Positions 32,250 through 46,400 of a stretch of 64,000 bases of DNA are shown here, piece after piece. Origin of the DNA: Begonia masoniana (Eukaryota > Streptophyta > Magnoliopsida > Cucurbitales > Begoniaceae); NCBI GenBank assembly GCA_022432975.1, contig CM039506.1:12280831-12344830 (forward strand). Direction: 5' to 3'. A program made the translations under genes and the position numbers. Every line of letters begins with the position of its first letter. Position 1 is the stretch's first letter. The notes below the pieces were generated by a model. It made no database searches, had not been told where the DNA came from, and saw nothing but the letters and a program-made list of their open reading frames with translations.

Positions 32250-32445
32250 ATACCTTTCTCGGCCTTTTGGCTAAGATCAAGTGTAGTATCTGTTCTTATC
32301 AGTTTAATATCTGATACGTGGGCCATCGGCCCACTCGATATTAAATTTATTTTTTTAAGGGGAGGGCCCATCACGGCAGCTTGCTGCTGGGGTTCTCGAG
32401 CGTCGCCTCTGCGTTGCACTACTGCACTGGCCTGGCGCACCCCTC
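32250..32445 (+). ncRNA. U2: U2 spliceosomal snRNA
   Basis: The sequence begins ATACCTTTCTCGGCCTTTTG and continues with GCTAAGATCAAGTGTAGTAT. GTAGTA is the branch-point recognition site. TGGGCCATCGGCCCAC forms stem-loop IIb, an Sm-type site (ATTTATTTTTTTAAG) follows at about 32347, and the 3' part ends GGCCTGGCGCACCCCTCC. Length about 196 nt, as in other plants. A few positions differ from my memory of the plant consensus (for example ATACGTGGGCC), but stems appear kept and the promoter is complete, so it is probably functional. It starts 88 bp after the end of the HAD pseudogene. Confidence 0.93.
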
Positions 32446-32621
32446 CAATTTATAATCCAATTTTGACAGACGTGTCTAAGTTGAGACATCGATGCCAGTG
32501 AAATTCCAAGGTGGAAACACCCAAAACTCAAAACAGGTTTGTTTTTGCATCAATCAGTTTTTTCTTTTTTTGTTTATACAGAAATAGCAGAACGAAACAC
32601 CATATTATAATGGAGAGCTAC

Positions 32622-33296
32622 TCAATTATCCATCGCCTGGTTTTCTTCGTGCGGTGGTGTGAGATTGAAAATGGTGAAAACCTCTGATTCACCTTCTCCC
32701 ATGGAAGAATTGGTTAAACCCAGTTGAATGGCTAACTCAACCACCTCAAAGCCTCGACTTGTAAACTCGTTCAGGCACTCGCCTGTCCACGGCCGCACCT
32801 CCGCCGTTCCCCAGATTTTGGTATCTCTTCGGCATAGCCTTTTTATCGTGTCTGCTAAAGGACCCATTTCATCCTGGTCGAAGAAAACGTCCGACATCAA
32901 AACCACATCGAACTTATCCAATCTCTCGGTTTCACTCGCCGAGTCTTTCGATTTCCAAACGAGTTCCCTCACCTCCACTCTGTCCCCGAGTCCATTGGCT
33001 TCAACGTTTCTTAATAAGCCTGGAAGCAGAAGCTCAACATCGGTGAGTACAACCCGGCTGGCACCCAGCAAAGCAGCCGTTAGGCCGGGGAGGCCGGTTC
33101 CTGCGCCGAGCTCGATAACCGATTTGGAATGGAAGTCAAAGTAGTGGAGTTGGCTCTGAGTTGCAAGCCAGTCGGCTAACATGAGAGCTGAGTTCCATAG
33201 CCAAGAGCCTGTGAGAGCCCTGCCGGTCGCCGAGTCGCAGACGTCGTCAAGTTCGTGGATGGTAAGCTTCTGGTGGGCGATCTGTATTTCCTTCAT
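32622..33296 (-). CDS. METTL21-like protein-lysine methyltransferase (Methyltransf_16)
   Basis: One uninterrupted exon of 224 aa. SAM-binding motif I is VIELGAGTGLPGL (residues 60-72), the acidic post-I motif VVLTDVE lies at 82-88, and the DVFF motif (136-139) occupies the place of the family's active-site-proximal D/E-x-x-Y/F. GSWLWNSALMLADWL (30-44) is the N-terminal element typical of METTL21/EEF1A-KMT-like enzymes, which methylate lysines in proteins such as chaperones or elongation factors. The substrate cannot be told from sequence. The start at 33296 is the first ATG and has a CT-rich leader behind it. Converges with the U2 gene. Nothing recognisable lies in 33297-34455 apart from AT-rich DNA and a GA repeat at about 34103. 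Confidence 0.9.
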   Translation of the reverse strand: MKEIQIAHQKLTIHELDDVCDSATGRALTGSWLWNSALMLADWLATQSQLHYFDFHSKSVIELGAGTGLPGLTAALLGASRVVLTDVELLLPGLLRNVEANGLGDRVEVRELVWKSKDSASETERLDKFDVVLMSDVFFDQDEMGPLADTIKRLCRRDTKIWGTAEVRPWTGECLNEFTSRGFEVVELAIQLGLTNSSMGEGESEVFTIFNLTPPHEENQAMDN

Positions 33297-34455
33297 TCCC
33301 GTTCTCTCTCCTACTTTGATTTTCTCTAATTTATAGTTTTCAATGATTTATTTCGTATTTATATTATTATATGGGTCATAATAAATTATGAGCATTATTG
33401 ATGACAAGCACACAAATAATTACTTGTGTATTACTAGTCAACTCTTCTACCTAAAAATATCAAGCAAACTATAGTTTTGAAGGTGCCCTTTTTTTCACAA
33501 GTTCTATTTTTAAAAAAATTAAAGAAAAATACAATGTATAATAAGACTATTATTATAACAAATGGGCAACCTAAATTTTACGAAAATTATTAATTATTCA
33601 CAAGAACATTAAAGTCAATGATGGTTTGATGGAGAACAATAATTGCGTTTGTGGGTATTTGGTATCCGATGCTTGTTCCAAGCATTTATCAACTTTTAGA
33701 CCAATGGCTTATGTTCTCTTCCTCTTTAAATTTAAACTCGAGCAAAGAAAAACGCCTTCTAATTTTAAGGACAATCAATTCTTATATTCGACTTTTCGGA
33801 CAATCGTATTGATTAGGGTGCTATATTTCTCGTGAGGATCTATTATTTAAGTTCCACGACTGTGAGTACAATACCACTTCATTGTCGAGATAGGCCAAGA
33901 GAATTTCATACCATATTAAATCAAGAAAAGTGAGGCTCTCGACTTTTAAAGATGCAGATCAAGTCGATTGCATCCGAAAAAACTTGAAGACGGTTTCAAT
34001 GACATTGTTAGTCATGAAAACTTGAAGCAGAATACAAACTCAGGGTATGTATAATCACAAATATTCAAGTACAAGCCCCTTGTGAAATATACATAATAGG
34101 AGAGAGAGAGAGAGAAGAGAACATGTGGGGGACCAGACATTTCAAAATGGCACAAAGTGAAGGACATTTACAGAGAAGATGGTAAACAAGGAAATATCAG
34201 ATTAACATCAGTAGATAAATTTGATAAGGAAAAGAATAGTACATACCAAGAAGTTCCAACGGAAATCCTGACGAGTATAAGTTGTTATTCTCTTTGACAG
34301 GTTGACGTCTTTGTGCACAATAAATACGACACAAATTCACGTACAAGTCCTCGTCATACCCCGCTGCTTGCCAACTTCTTGTCAATGAGCTTGGCAGCAA
34401 GAGGACACAAACTCAAACACCAGGATTTTATTTTGCAAACTTGCCTTGAGTCTGG

Positions 34456-37400
34456 TCATAGTTTTGAGTGTTGTCTCCATGGACAACCACCTTCAAACGC
34501 CTGCTCCAACACGTCTTCCATTCGTTTCGCGAGGAGTATCTGATCAAGAGAGAAGTTATCACTAATTATTTGACCAAAAAAAGGAGTGCGAAAACTGTAA
34601 TGTGACAAAACTCTTGCATTCATGTCTAACATAAACGTGTGTAATTAATTGACTTCAAATTGTAGGAGCCAGTTTGGCAAAGGAAATCGAACAACTATGA
34701 AGATCAGCCCAAAAATGGCCTAATTTTGTGTTTGGTATGTGCACACTGATGAACGTGAAGTATAATTTGATTCTGTCTTAATCATAGAACACCATGCTAT
34801 GCTATCACTAACTGAGGCCTAAGCTTATAGTCCGACATCCAAATTGGTATATAATAACAATTAATATCACTAGCTGACATAGTCATCCATGATTTTACTC
34901 TTTATCAGATCTATGTACAACGGTGTGATTAGCAAAATAAATTGATGGAAAGAAAAATCTGAAATGTTCTCACGAGCCTAGAAATTGCCTTCTCCAGAAA
35001 CAAAATTACCTCTAAATTGGCAAGCACAGCTGATGGAACTTCAACCAAGTCTTTCAAGTTTTTTTCTGGCAGAATGACTCTCTTGATACCGTAGCGGTGT
35101 GCTGCCAATATCTATAAAATAAAAATATGAATAAGCAATTTAAGAATCTGAGAGTAAATCTGAGTATTCAAGTTGTGAAAGTTTTTAATCAAATGATAGT
35201 CTATGTTAATGTTTTACACTTAACTCGTAAAGATCCTCAAATCTATTTTTGCCACGAGATTAATAGACAGGAACAATTTCATTCCAAAAGTTGCCTGGTA
35301 AATCTCTCTCCATGAAAATTCAATTACACGACACAACTACACAGGCAACAAATTTAACTGAAGTTTTAGAAATGTGATCTTTAGCACAATCATTGCAATC
35401 TCCCCAAAAGTTCAAAAATTTGGGCCAAAAGCTAAAGGGCTTGGTTTTCTTCCATCAAGACAGAGCAAATTGGAGAGGATATCCTTCCCATATTAATATC
35501 AGATTTGAATGGAACGAACTGTACCTTGTCCTTTATACCACCAACAGGTAGCACAAGGCCCCTCAGAGTCATCTCTCCTGTCATTGCAGTGTCTTCTCTC
35601 ATTCTTTTATGACTGAGCAAAGAGACTAAAGCAGTCACCAAAGTCACACCAGCTGAAGGGCCGTCCTTTGGTGTTGCGCCAGCAGGAAAATGAATGTGAA
35701 TGTCTCTGCCCTCCAAGATATTGGTTACTCCAGCAGCTACCAAATTAAGATCGGTTGCTCTGGCTCTTACCTGCAAGATCAGCGGCATATCTATTCCATA
35801 AGTGAAAAAAAAACAATTCTCCTGGCACTCAACTTTTAGCAATTATCACAGAACTAGTGAAGTTCTTCTTTTCATTGAGAATGAGCGTAAAAAATTCAGA
35901 TCTGAAGTCTGATATAGGGATTAAAGCAACTTTCATTTTTCACAATTTTTTTGAGAATTTCTAAAACCAAAATCCTTTCACGGCATGAATCCAAACACAT
36001 AAACGTTAATACACTACAGCAATCAGAATATATTACCCATGTCAGAGCTATTTGTGCAGATTCTTTGATGACATCACCAAGTTGGCCAGTGAGATGTAAG
36101 TCACCCTTTCCGACCATCGCTGTCGCCTCTACAAACTGAACCTCTCCCCCAAAAGACGTCCAAACAAGCCCAACAGACACCCCGGGAGTTGCAACTCTCT
36201 CTGCTGCTTCTCTATCGTCAAACCTTGGAGGCTGCTTAGCATAAACATACATAATTAAAGGAACCAAGGAAAACGTAACAAGCCTATCATAATTCTTTAA
36301 CAAAATCAACACCTTTCAGTAGAGTGAAAGAACTGGAAGCTAAAACTCACCTACTACAGATTAAGGACTAGCACAATCATAAAAGTTTTTATTTCTTTAT
36401 GATAAAAACATCCCATTAAAAAATGCATCTCAATATGGTATGATTGTTTTTCATCATAATTTTCAATCCTGCCAGGTCAACTAGTTCAATTTCATGCATG
36501 GTAAACACATATTTCCAGGCTGCAATCAACCATCAAAGAAAAGTTTCTGCATATAAAGAAGCATCATTATGATCAAAGATGAAATATATTACCCCCAGAA
36601 TTTTTTCCAGCATGGCCTCATCCACTATCAATGGAGAAATTATGTTTGATATCTCGTGATTGTTTGCTCCAATGGGAAGGACCTCCATTTCTACTTCTGC
36701 TCCATCTGCCAGTCTGCTTTCCAGCAGCGGTGTAGCAAGATGGTGCACATCTTTACTAATGGAAAAAGCACCTTCTTGCTCCACAACTCTAACTGCTGCT
36801 GCACGAGCCAAAGCAGCCAAATTTCTCTCAAGGTTCCGAACACCAGCCTCTCTAGTGTACCGCTGAATGACAAGTTTCACCATAGTCTGCCACAAAAAGA
36901 AATTATGAATTTCCTGATATAGACTTTGGGCATAAACAATTGGACCAGTTATTTACTGGTGCATGTTTCAGAATGCAAATCAAGGTGACTTCCTAAAATT
37001 GGATAGATATTGGAAAACAGTCCCCTAACAGGTTCTGCCAAATTCTTATGCTTCTGGAAACCAGTATTGACAAACATTTTTCCTCATCAGCGAATAAAAT
37101 GGATACTTTACAGACAAAGAGTATGCTACAACAAGGATCTTATATATAGCCAACTACAATGACAATCTTTACTACCTCCGGAATTTCAAGAAACTCAGAA
37201 TTCAATCCATGCTGATCCAGAACTCGTGGAATTAAATGTCGCATGGCAATCTTAAGTTTTTCCTCCTGTGTATATCCAGGAAGCTCAATGACTTCCATCC
37301 TATCAAGGAGAGGTGGAGGAATAGGCTGCATTCTATTCGCAGTTGCCACAAATACAACCTTTGAGAGGTCAAATGGAACGTTCAAATAGCTATCAAACCT

Positions 37401-40400
37401 CCATTAAGGAATAACTCTTAATTTGTTCATCATAAAAAAGTGTATCGGAGATAAACCAAAAGAAACATCAAGTACAAAGTCCATTTGCACAATGCGCAAT
37501 GCACATCTAACAAACTCATATTTCAGAATTTGCCTCGAATCATAAAAACGATCAAAGATGGAACAGTATTTTAGTACGCTCCTGTGAGGGAAAAAAATAC
37601 AAGAGTTACGCAACAGGTAAAACAGTATATCCAAATACCTTATCTAGTTTTTCCCCTTAAATATTTGGCAACTATACAAAAATAAGTTCAGTCAATCATG
37701 ATTATATAAAACGATTAACTTGACTGAAAACAGTTATGCCTTCTCTTGGATTTCTGTTTAAATCGGTCAGAAGCATTCAGGAAGTTCCCTTTCCCTACCT
37801 TAATATTAGAAAATTCAACTCCTGCAATTCCCTTTTAATCTTATTTTAGTCATTCAAATTGTCAGGATGGAAAAAAAAAACATTATTTGAATTTATTTTA
37901 ATCAAATCCAAGTAACCCGTAATGAAACTAAGTAATACCATCAGGTCATACACAAGGTTTATCCATTATTTTATGAGAAAATGGGAGATAGATGCATCCT
38001 GATTATTTATAACGAGCCTACCAAATCCAAAGGAAATAGGATACTGGTCATTAAATTTTTTGTTCTGCTCAGGATCAAGGACCTCCAGTAGAGCTGAAGC
38101 AGGATCACCACGCACATCAGAACCAGTCTTGTCAATCTCATCTAGCAGCATAACTGGATTGTATACAGATACCCTCTGCAATTTTCAGCAAAACAAATAA
38201 TTTACTTGAATACCCAAACCAATATATTACCGGCCTAAAAAAATCAAACAAATCACGTGGACAAAAAGGATGACCCCTATAATAGTTGAAAGAATTAGCT
38301 TCACATGCCAATGACCAAATATGTAGAATACTGTCAATAAACAATTATTGTTAAGACAAAATGATTTACGAAGCCACATTTTCTTAAAGGATACTTATTT
38401 GAAGATAATCTTCAATCATTGAACATGATTGAAAAGTTAACTATAGATTCTTAGGAGTGACGCAATTTTATTAAAATACAATATATCAATTATTGGGAAA
38501 TTAGGTGATCAATGTGTTAAGCCTGGGAAAGGACTAAACACGCTCCAACCTATAAGCATCACGGAAAGAACTCAAAGCAGGGAGAATTGGGGTCTCAGGA
38601 AATTAGGCACCACATTTTAAATTTTGTTGATGTTATTTGCCGTGTACAGCTTTGGTAAGGCATAATGAATAATTCAGCTCTTAAGTAATGATAATTGTTG
38701 TATAATTGCTCTTCTCGAATACACAACAAATATAGTGAAGCTAATACCAAACAGGATGACAAGAGTAGCTTTGTTTACAAAAAGAAAAAAGGACAAGTGG
38801 GGAATATGGAAAATTACCTTCAATCCATCAATGAGACGCCCTGGCATACTTCCAATATACGTTCTTCTATGCCCCCTAATGTCAGCTTCGTCTTTCACTC
38901 CTCCCAGGGATATGCGTACAAATTTTCTACCCAATGCAGCAGCAATGGATGATGCCAAAGATGTTTTCCCAACACCAGGTGGGCCAACAAAGCACAACAC
39001 TGGGCCTCTTGCATCAGGCTTAAGCTGAAAAGAAAATATAGTTCCAAAATAGAGAAAACGCTTTTCATATACATAAACAAAAAAAAATTGCACATCAAAC
39101 AATCATAGGCAGAGATAGTTGAATAATATATTACCTTGCGAACAGCCAGATATTCTATGATCCTCTGCTTGACCTTGACTAAACCATAATGATCATTGTC
39201 AAGACGTTCTTTTGCAGCTTTCAAGTCTAACTCATGTTCCTCAGTAGCCTTTATCCAAGGCAGATCAGCAAGAAGCTCCAGGTATACACGTAAACTGTTA
39301 TATCCAGGCTGCTGAGGCTGCATCTTTTTGAGGCTCCTAAAAATTTTAGTCAAAAGGATGAGCAAAAGAATATTTTTGAAAATTACACACAAAAAATACT
39401 AGTAAGATACTATTCTCAGAGAGTAATACTATAGACTATCGAGGAACTATATTCATAAAGACAAATCAGGCATAGAATTATTAGATTGGGAGACTTCCAC
39501 AATTTGGAGAAGTTTCTAAAATAAGAGTTCGAAACACATCTTAACATTTGTAACTTTCCATTTGAATGTTGCAAAGCTAATCATCCTTATCGTAAATTTT
39601 TCATATCAAGTTTCTTATCATATAAAGACAACAAAACAGAGAAGGGAAACAACCAAATAGATCATATTACAAATCTGCGCGAAGATTTCATCACTGTGGA
39701 CTTGAAGTGAAAGCTAAAAAAACTACAATAAAAAAGGAGCAAAAATAAACATTAGCATGGTGCAAAAAGAAATCTTCCAAAAAAAAAAAGAAAAAAAAAA
39801 AAACCAAAATAACAACATTTTCAAAAAATTATGACAATTTATTTATTAACCATCCAAGTTTTAATATTCAATCGTGTAGAATTAGTTTTATTTCTAGTAG
39901 GTTCTAATAATCAGCGTCAAATCATATAGATTAGGAAGTTAGTTATATATTTTCTATTTTGTCTTTTGTAAACGTAGTAGTATAAATATTAAGCTGTAAT
40001 TCATTAAATTAATACACACAGAAGTGTTTTCTCTGAGTTTCTTCCTGTTTGAATGCTTTTATGGTATCATAGCAATAAATGCATTTTTCTGTTATGAAGA
40101 CTCGTTTTTAGGGATGAGCGAGATAAATGATTCTGACGTGTCTTTGGACGCTACATCTGATAATTCTTTACCCTTCCAAATCACTAGCTTTAAGCTCTCT
40201 TGCCGGAATTACTTTCAATGGTCTAGATTCGTTCAACTTATCATTCAAGGGAATAGCCGTTTCTCGATGGTTCTATTCCTCAGCCATCTTCAACCAACCC
40301 TTTCTTTGTTTCTTGGGACATCTAGAATTCTATGGTGATGGTGTGGCTCCTACACTTGATGGACGACACCATTGCTGAAATTTATCTTTTCTACCCAACT

Positions 40401-43400
40401 GCTAAAGCAATATAGAATCCAGAAACCTTCGTCTATTCAGATTTAGAGGACTCTTCACAAATGTTTGATCTGCAACATTGTTCTCGAAATCAGCGACAAG
40501 ATGAAGGTACAATTACTCAATATTTCAGTTCTCTAACCAAACTCTGGTAGGAACTCGATCTCTTTACTCAACCAGCTTGGATTGATACCAACAACGAGAT
40601 CTATCACAAATTACTTACAAAAGAACGGACCTACGATTTTTTGACCGGACTCAATCCTACTCTCGATGATGTTCGTGATCGCATTCTAAGCATTAAACCT
40701 CTCTCGAGTCTTGATGCTATTTTTCCGGAAGTCCGTCGTGAAGAACAATGTCGTCGTATCATGCTTGGTGGCGCCTCCATGGCCTCTGCTTCATCCATTA
40801 ACTCTGATGCCTCTGCCATGGCTGCTCGATATCCTGACTCCCGCGGCCCTCACAAGTCTCTTTGGTATGATCATTGTAACCGGCCTCACCACACCAAAAA
40901 AACCTGCTAGAAGCTTCATGGCAAACCCGCAGATTGGGTCCCACATAGCCAACGCAAGAGCGATGGATCCAAGCCTCCGGTTGCAGCGTTCTCATCACCT
41001 TTGACCTTCACTCAGGCACAACTCGATCAGATTGGTCAATTGTTCTCATCCTCTACATCCTTGATAGCTCACGGTATTTCCTCCTCTACTGTGAATGAGT
41101 CAGCCACATCGGGTGAGTATTGGATTATTGATTCTGGTGCTTCTGAGCATACGTCGAGTGCTCGAACTATTTTTTCTTCATACAGTCGATATTGTGGTAC
41201 TCGTATCGTTACTTTGGTAGATAGATTTATTTCACCAGTAGTGGGAATTGGAACTGTGACACTTAGTCCAAATCTTTTGCTGCATAATATTTTATTTGTT
41301 CCCAAGTTGTCATATAACTTGCTCTCAATTAGCAAACTGACTCGAGATTCTGACTATGTGGCTAATTTTTCCCAAAACTTATGTGTTTTTCAGGATTGGG
41401 ACTCGGGGAGGACAATTGGACATGCTGCTGAGGTAGCTAGATTGTACTACTTTCTACGTGATGACTCTCAGGTTCACTATTGTAAAGTTGTTTGTGGTTC
41501 AGTTTCTTCCCTCCCTCACCACCAAATTCTTCGAACTGATAATGGAACCAAATATTTTAATTCCTCACTAAATGATTTTTCTTCCAAAAATGGTATTATT
41601 CATCAAATCTCGTGTCGATACACCACAACAAAATGGTATATCTGAAAGAAAAAATCGTCATCTTCTAGAAGTAGCTCGAGCACTGCTTTTTTCTAGCAAT
41701 TTACCTAAACACTTCTGAGGGGACGCTATTTTAACTGCTTACTATTTAATAAATCGGTTACCATCTCTGGTGTTAAAATTTAAAACTCCAATTTCCACCA
41801 TTTAAAAATATTTTCCAACATCTCATGTCTTTTCTGATCTTCCTTTACGAATATTTGGATGTTCGGTTTTTGTTCATATTCATAATCATCTTAGGTTTAA
41901 GATAGATCCTAGGAGTCACAAATGTGTTTTTGTTGAGTACTCTTTCACAAAAAAAGATTACAAGTGTTATTCTCCTTAAAAAGGAAAATATTTTATCTCT
42001 AGAGATGTCACCTATTTTTAACACCAATCTTTTTATTTGAATTCATCTACTTAGGGAGATAAATACCCTAATCTTATTTCGCTAACTAATTGGAAATATT
42101 TTTGGGCAACAATTCCACAAAATCCTCCTTCATAAACTTCTTCTAATCCAGCTCATCCTCCTTTGGCGGCCTCTAATCCAGCTCAAGGGGAGATTGTAAT
42201 TCCACAAAATCAGGAGCTGGGTTCTTCATTCCCTCAAAACCAGGAGCGAGATTCTTCTCATTTTCAGAACCCGGCAGACTCTCAACTAGCGGAGATTGTA
42301 ACTCCACAAAATCAGGAGCTGGGTTCTTCGTTCCCTCAAAATCAGGAGCGGGATTCTTCTTATTCCCAGAAGCCGGCAGACTCACTTTCTTCGTTCCCTC
42401 AAAATCAGGAGCTGGATTCTCCTTCATCTGAGAAACCGGATTCTCCTTAGTCGAATTATTCTTTGTTCCCTGTTTTAACTCTACATAATCGAGAATCTAT
42501 TTCTCAAAAATCTGAAATTTAAAATTCACCCTGTATCACTCCAATATCTAAAACTTCCAGACAGGTTGAACCTTTTCCATTGACTTACAGCAGAAGAAAG
42601 CACATAAAAACCAAGACTGATCCAATATCTCCAACATCTCACTTGTCTGCCTCAAGTTCTGGTTCTGACAATACCGAGCTGCTACAATTGAATATGCCAA
42701 TCGCACTTCGCAAAGGTACTTATTTGTGTACTCCGCATTTTATCTCAGATTTTTTAGGATATTCTCATCTATCTAGACCTATGCGTGCTTTGATAACCAA
42801 TCTCTCAGCAACAACAGTACCGGCCAATATTGACAAGGTTCTTCAACACAAACAGTGGCGTACAACGGTCCATGAAGAGACCAAAGCCTTGGAAAAAAAC
42901 AGTACATGAGATATAGTCAATCGACCCGAAGGAAAGGACCCCGTTGGCTGCAAGTGGGTCTTCATGATTAAGTACAAAAGCGATGGTTCGGTTGAAAGAT
43001 TTCGCTCGTGGTAAAGATCAACACAATTCGGGTATTACTATCTCTTATAGCAAACTTAGATTGGTCACTTCACCAACTAGATGTCAAAAATGTCTTTCTC
43101 AACACCGATCTAGCAGAAGAAGTATACATGAATCTGCCACCTGGGTTCAACAAGAACAAAGAAGGTTCAGTTTGTCGTCTAAAGAAGGCTCTCTACGGTC
43201 TAAATCCTAAGGCTTGGTTTGACAAGTTTGTCAAGACGGTTCAGCAGCTAGACTACAAGCAAGTTCACACCAACCATACTTTATTTCACCATAGAGTAAA
43301 GGATAAAATTACTATATGGATAGTTTATGTAGACGACATTATAATTACCGGTAATAACTTTGTCTAGATGGAAAGGATCAAGAAACATCTTGCAGCAACA

Positions 43401-46400
43401 TTTGAAATGAAAGATCTTGGGAAACTAAGATTTTTCCTTGGAATGGAAATTGCTCGAAACAATGTGGGAATATTTGTCCACAACGAAAATATATTCTTGA
43501 TTTGCTAAGAGACACTGGGTTAATGGGATGTAAACCGGCCGATACTCCCATGGATCCGAATGTAAAACTTGAGACTAATCTAGAAAATTCACCAGTAGGC
43601 CGAGACATGTTTCAGCAACTAGTCGGCAGATTAATTTATCTTGCACACACCAGACCAAACATCGCATTTTCGGTGAGTTGTATTAGCCAATTTATGCACT
43701 CACCATATCAATGTCACTTGAATGCTGCAAATAAAATTTTGAAGTATCTAAAGGAAACTCCTGGCAAAGGGTTAATGTTCAGAAAACAAGCCACAAGAAA
43801 TGTTGAAGTTTTCGTTGATGCTGATTGGGCAGGACTTTTGAATGATTGGAGATCCATTTTGGGTTATTGCTCTTTCGTTTTCGAAAATCTGGTCACTTGG
43901 CGAAGTAAGAAGCAATTTGTTGTGGCAAGAAGTAGTGCTGATGCCGAATTTCGTTCCATTGCACTTGGTATGTGTGAAGCTCTTTGGGTGAAGCAACTCC
44001 TTGAAGAACTACACATACCGAAGCAAAGTCCTATAATTATTTGGTGTGACAACAAGTCTGCGATCTCAATTTCACATAATCTTGTCCATCATGATAGAGC
44101 GAAACATGTTGAGATTGACTAACATTTCATTAAGGAGAAAATTGATGAAGGCATTTTCGAAATCTCCTACGTACATACCACACAGCAGACTGCAGACATT
44201 CTTACAAAGTTCTCTTTAAGCCTCTATTTGAATATTTAATAGACAAGCTTGTGATGTATAACATATACCATCCAACTTGAGGGAAAGTGTAGAATTAGTC
44301 TTATTTCTAGTAGGTTCTAATAATTAGCATCAAATCCTATAGATTAGGAAGTTATATATTTCTTATATTATTTTTTGTAAACGTAGTAGTATAAATATTA
44401 GGCTGTAATTCATTAAATTAATACACACATAAGTATTTTCTCTAAATTTCTTCCTGTTTGAATGCTTTTAAATCATCACGCTGTAAGCTTCCCAGAAATC
44501 ATACCTTAACTCCCTTTGTGCATGCTTCCATATATTTGTAGGCATCCCAGCGCTTTGCATCTTTCTTTCTAAAGCAGCCAAGTCATCCTCATCATCATCG
44601 TCACCAAGCTCCTCTTTTATCGCTCTCATCTAGTAGACATTTGCCAAAAAACCAAGCAAAACAAGCAGAATAATATGAAATTCAATTCAAAAGATACATG
44701 ATACAACAAACAAATTTAGCAAGAGGATAAGGAAGTTTTCATTAGCCTACAGTAGAGAACGTATCCATACCAAATAGCAATATAGTCTATAAAAAGAAAA
44801 TCAAACTTGAGGTTCACTCTTTCAAGCCGGCAATCAATGACTAATAAATTTCAAGAATGCACCAAAAAATGCTTCGATAGCATTGAAGTCAAGTAAGTCA
44901 ATGTCTAATATAAATGGTACAACAGAAAAAAGTCTAATATGGAAATTTCTAATTTCTGATATGAATATTTGAAACAGCCATTACTAAGACACCAATTAAA
45001 ATAGGAACCCTTTTCATAACTCCAAACAAGTAGTGCAACTTCAAAATAACCATATAAAGAGAAGTTTGACATGTAAAATGTTATAGTTGGATAATGTTTC
45101 CATATAAGGAACTGCCAAATGTCAAATAAATTGTACAAAAGCAAACCTGCTGGCGCAAGAGAAACTCTTTCTGCGATTTAGATAGCTGGCCCTCGACCTT
45201 TTGAGTTATCTTTTCAGCAACGCGTATTGACTGAAATAGAAAATAGGAATTTTACTCTACTAGGAGAAGAAGAAATATGAGGTTACAAGAAGAAAGATAA
45301 AGATGACAGAATAAAAATGTAAAAAAATCAATGTCAGGAAATGAGACCTGTAAATGTCTGTCAACTAACTCCATAGCTTTTGAAAGTCTTACTTTCAAAT
45401 CTATGGAATCCAACATGGACAACTGTTCCTCAAAGCTTATTTCAAAGCTAGCAACAAAAATGTCAGCCAATTTATGAACCGGAACTGTCTCCAAAAGAAC
45501 CTTTGTTCTTCCTCCAGTTTTTTTCTTCTAAAAGCAAAATAGAAAAGATAAAAACATCAAAATCATTATATAGAAATATTCTTATCTCACAGAATACTTT
45601 TTTATGGGTAAATAAAAATTATGCAATGATATGTTTCTAGAGGTATAGAAATATGCTTCCAGGAAACCTACCTACATATAAATTTTAAATAATTTAAAAA
45701 TATAACCAGTTTTCATACCATAATAATTTAGAAATTTAAAATAGAAACATTGACAAAACAAAACTTACCTGCTCAAGAACAGAAATCAGCTCCATCGCAG
45801 TGGCTTTGAACAGGCGAGACAATGAAGTGAAGTCAGGATCTTGCTCCACCTGTTCCATCTCTGATTAAGAAAATAAAAGGTGGAAATAACAAATCAGTGT
45901 TCAGATGAAAGGCATCATAACCCTAATGTTACAAGTGAAAGAATAATTTTTTTTAGCATCCAAATTCTGCAACTGCTGCGTAACGGAAGAAAAGAAAAAA
46001 GGGAAAGAAAATGTGCTAAAATCTTCAGTGTTAATCAACAGCTAGTCCAAGATATAATAAATTATCACTAATACACAGACCAAAGCAGTCATTCAACTTA
46101 CCTGCCTTTGTCATTTCAAGAGGAGATATCCGTGCAACATAATATGTTCCTCTGGTGCTGAGTTCCTGGACACTGAATCTGCACAAACCTTCAAGGACCA
46201 CTGTATAAGTCACTCTACCGCTTGGTTTCTCCACTCCTCTAGATAGATGTAACGCACGAGCAGCAACTCCCCTATGAAGTAACAACATATATAGAGAATA
46301 ATTATACATGTAGCTTACTGTAATTAAACAGCATTTAAAGCATTTAGAAACAAAAATTTTAGACAATGTGATTTTATGTCGTTGAGAGAAAGGAAAATAG

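Larger units (their letters stand above)
39875..44470 (+). mobile_element. degenerate Ty1/copia element in LON2 intron 8
   Basis: LTRs 39875-40061 and 44288-44470 begin TGTAGAATTAG and end GAATGCTTTTA. A primer site TGGTATCATAGC follows the first (40062-40073) and a purine-rich TTGAGGGAAAG precedes the second. Flanking bases AATCG and AATCA look like a target duplication with one change. The element is antisense to LON2. Its coding region has many stops and frameshifts and part of integrase is missing, so it is inactive. The LTRs differ at many positions, suggesting an old insertion. Confidence 0.9.

Noticed and set aside
33626..33835. 69-codon frame between the methyltransferase and LON2
   Set aside because: No recognisable similarity; composition matches the flanking AT-rich DNA.
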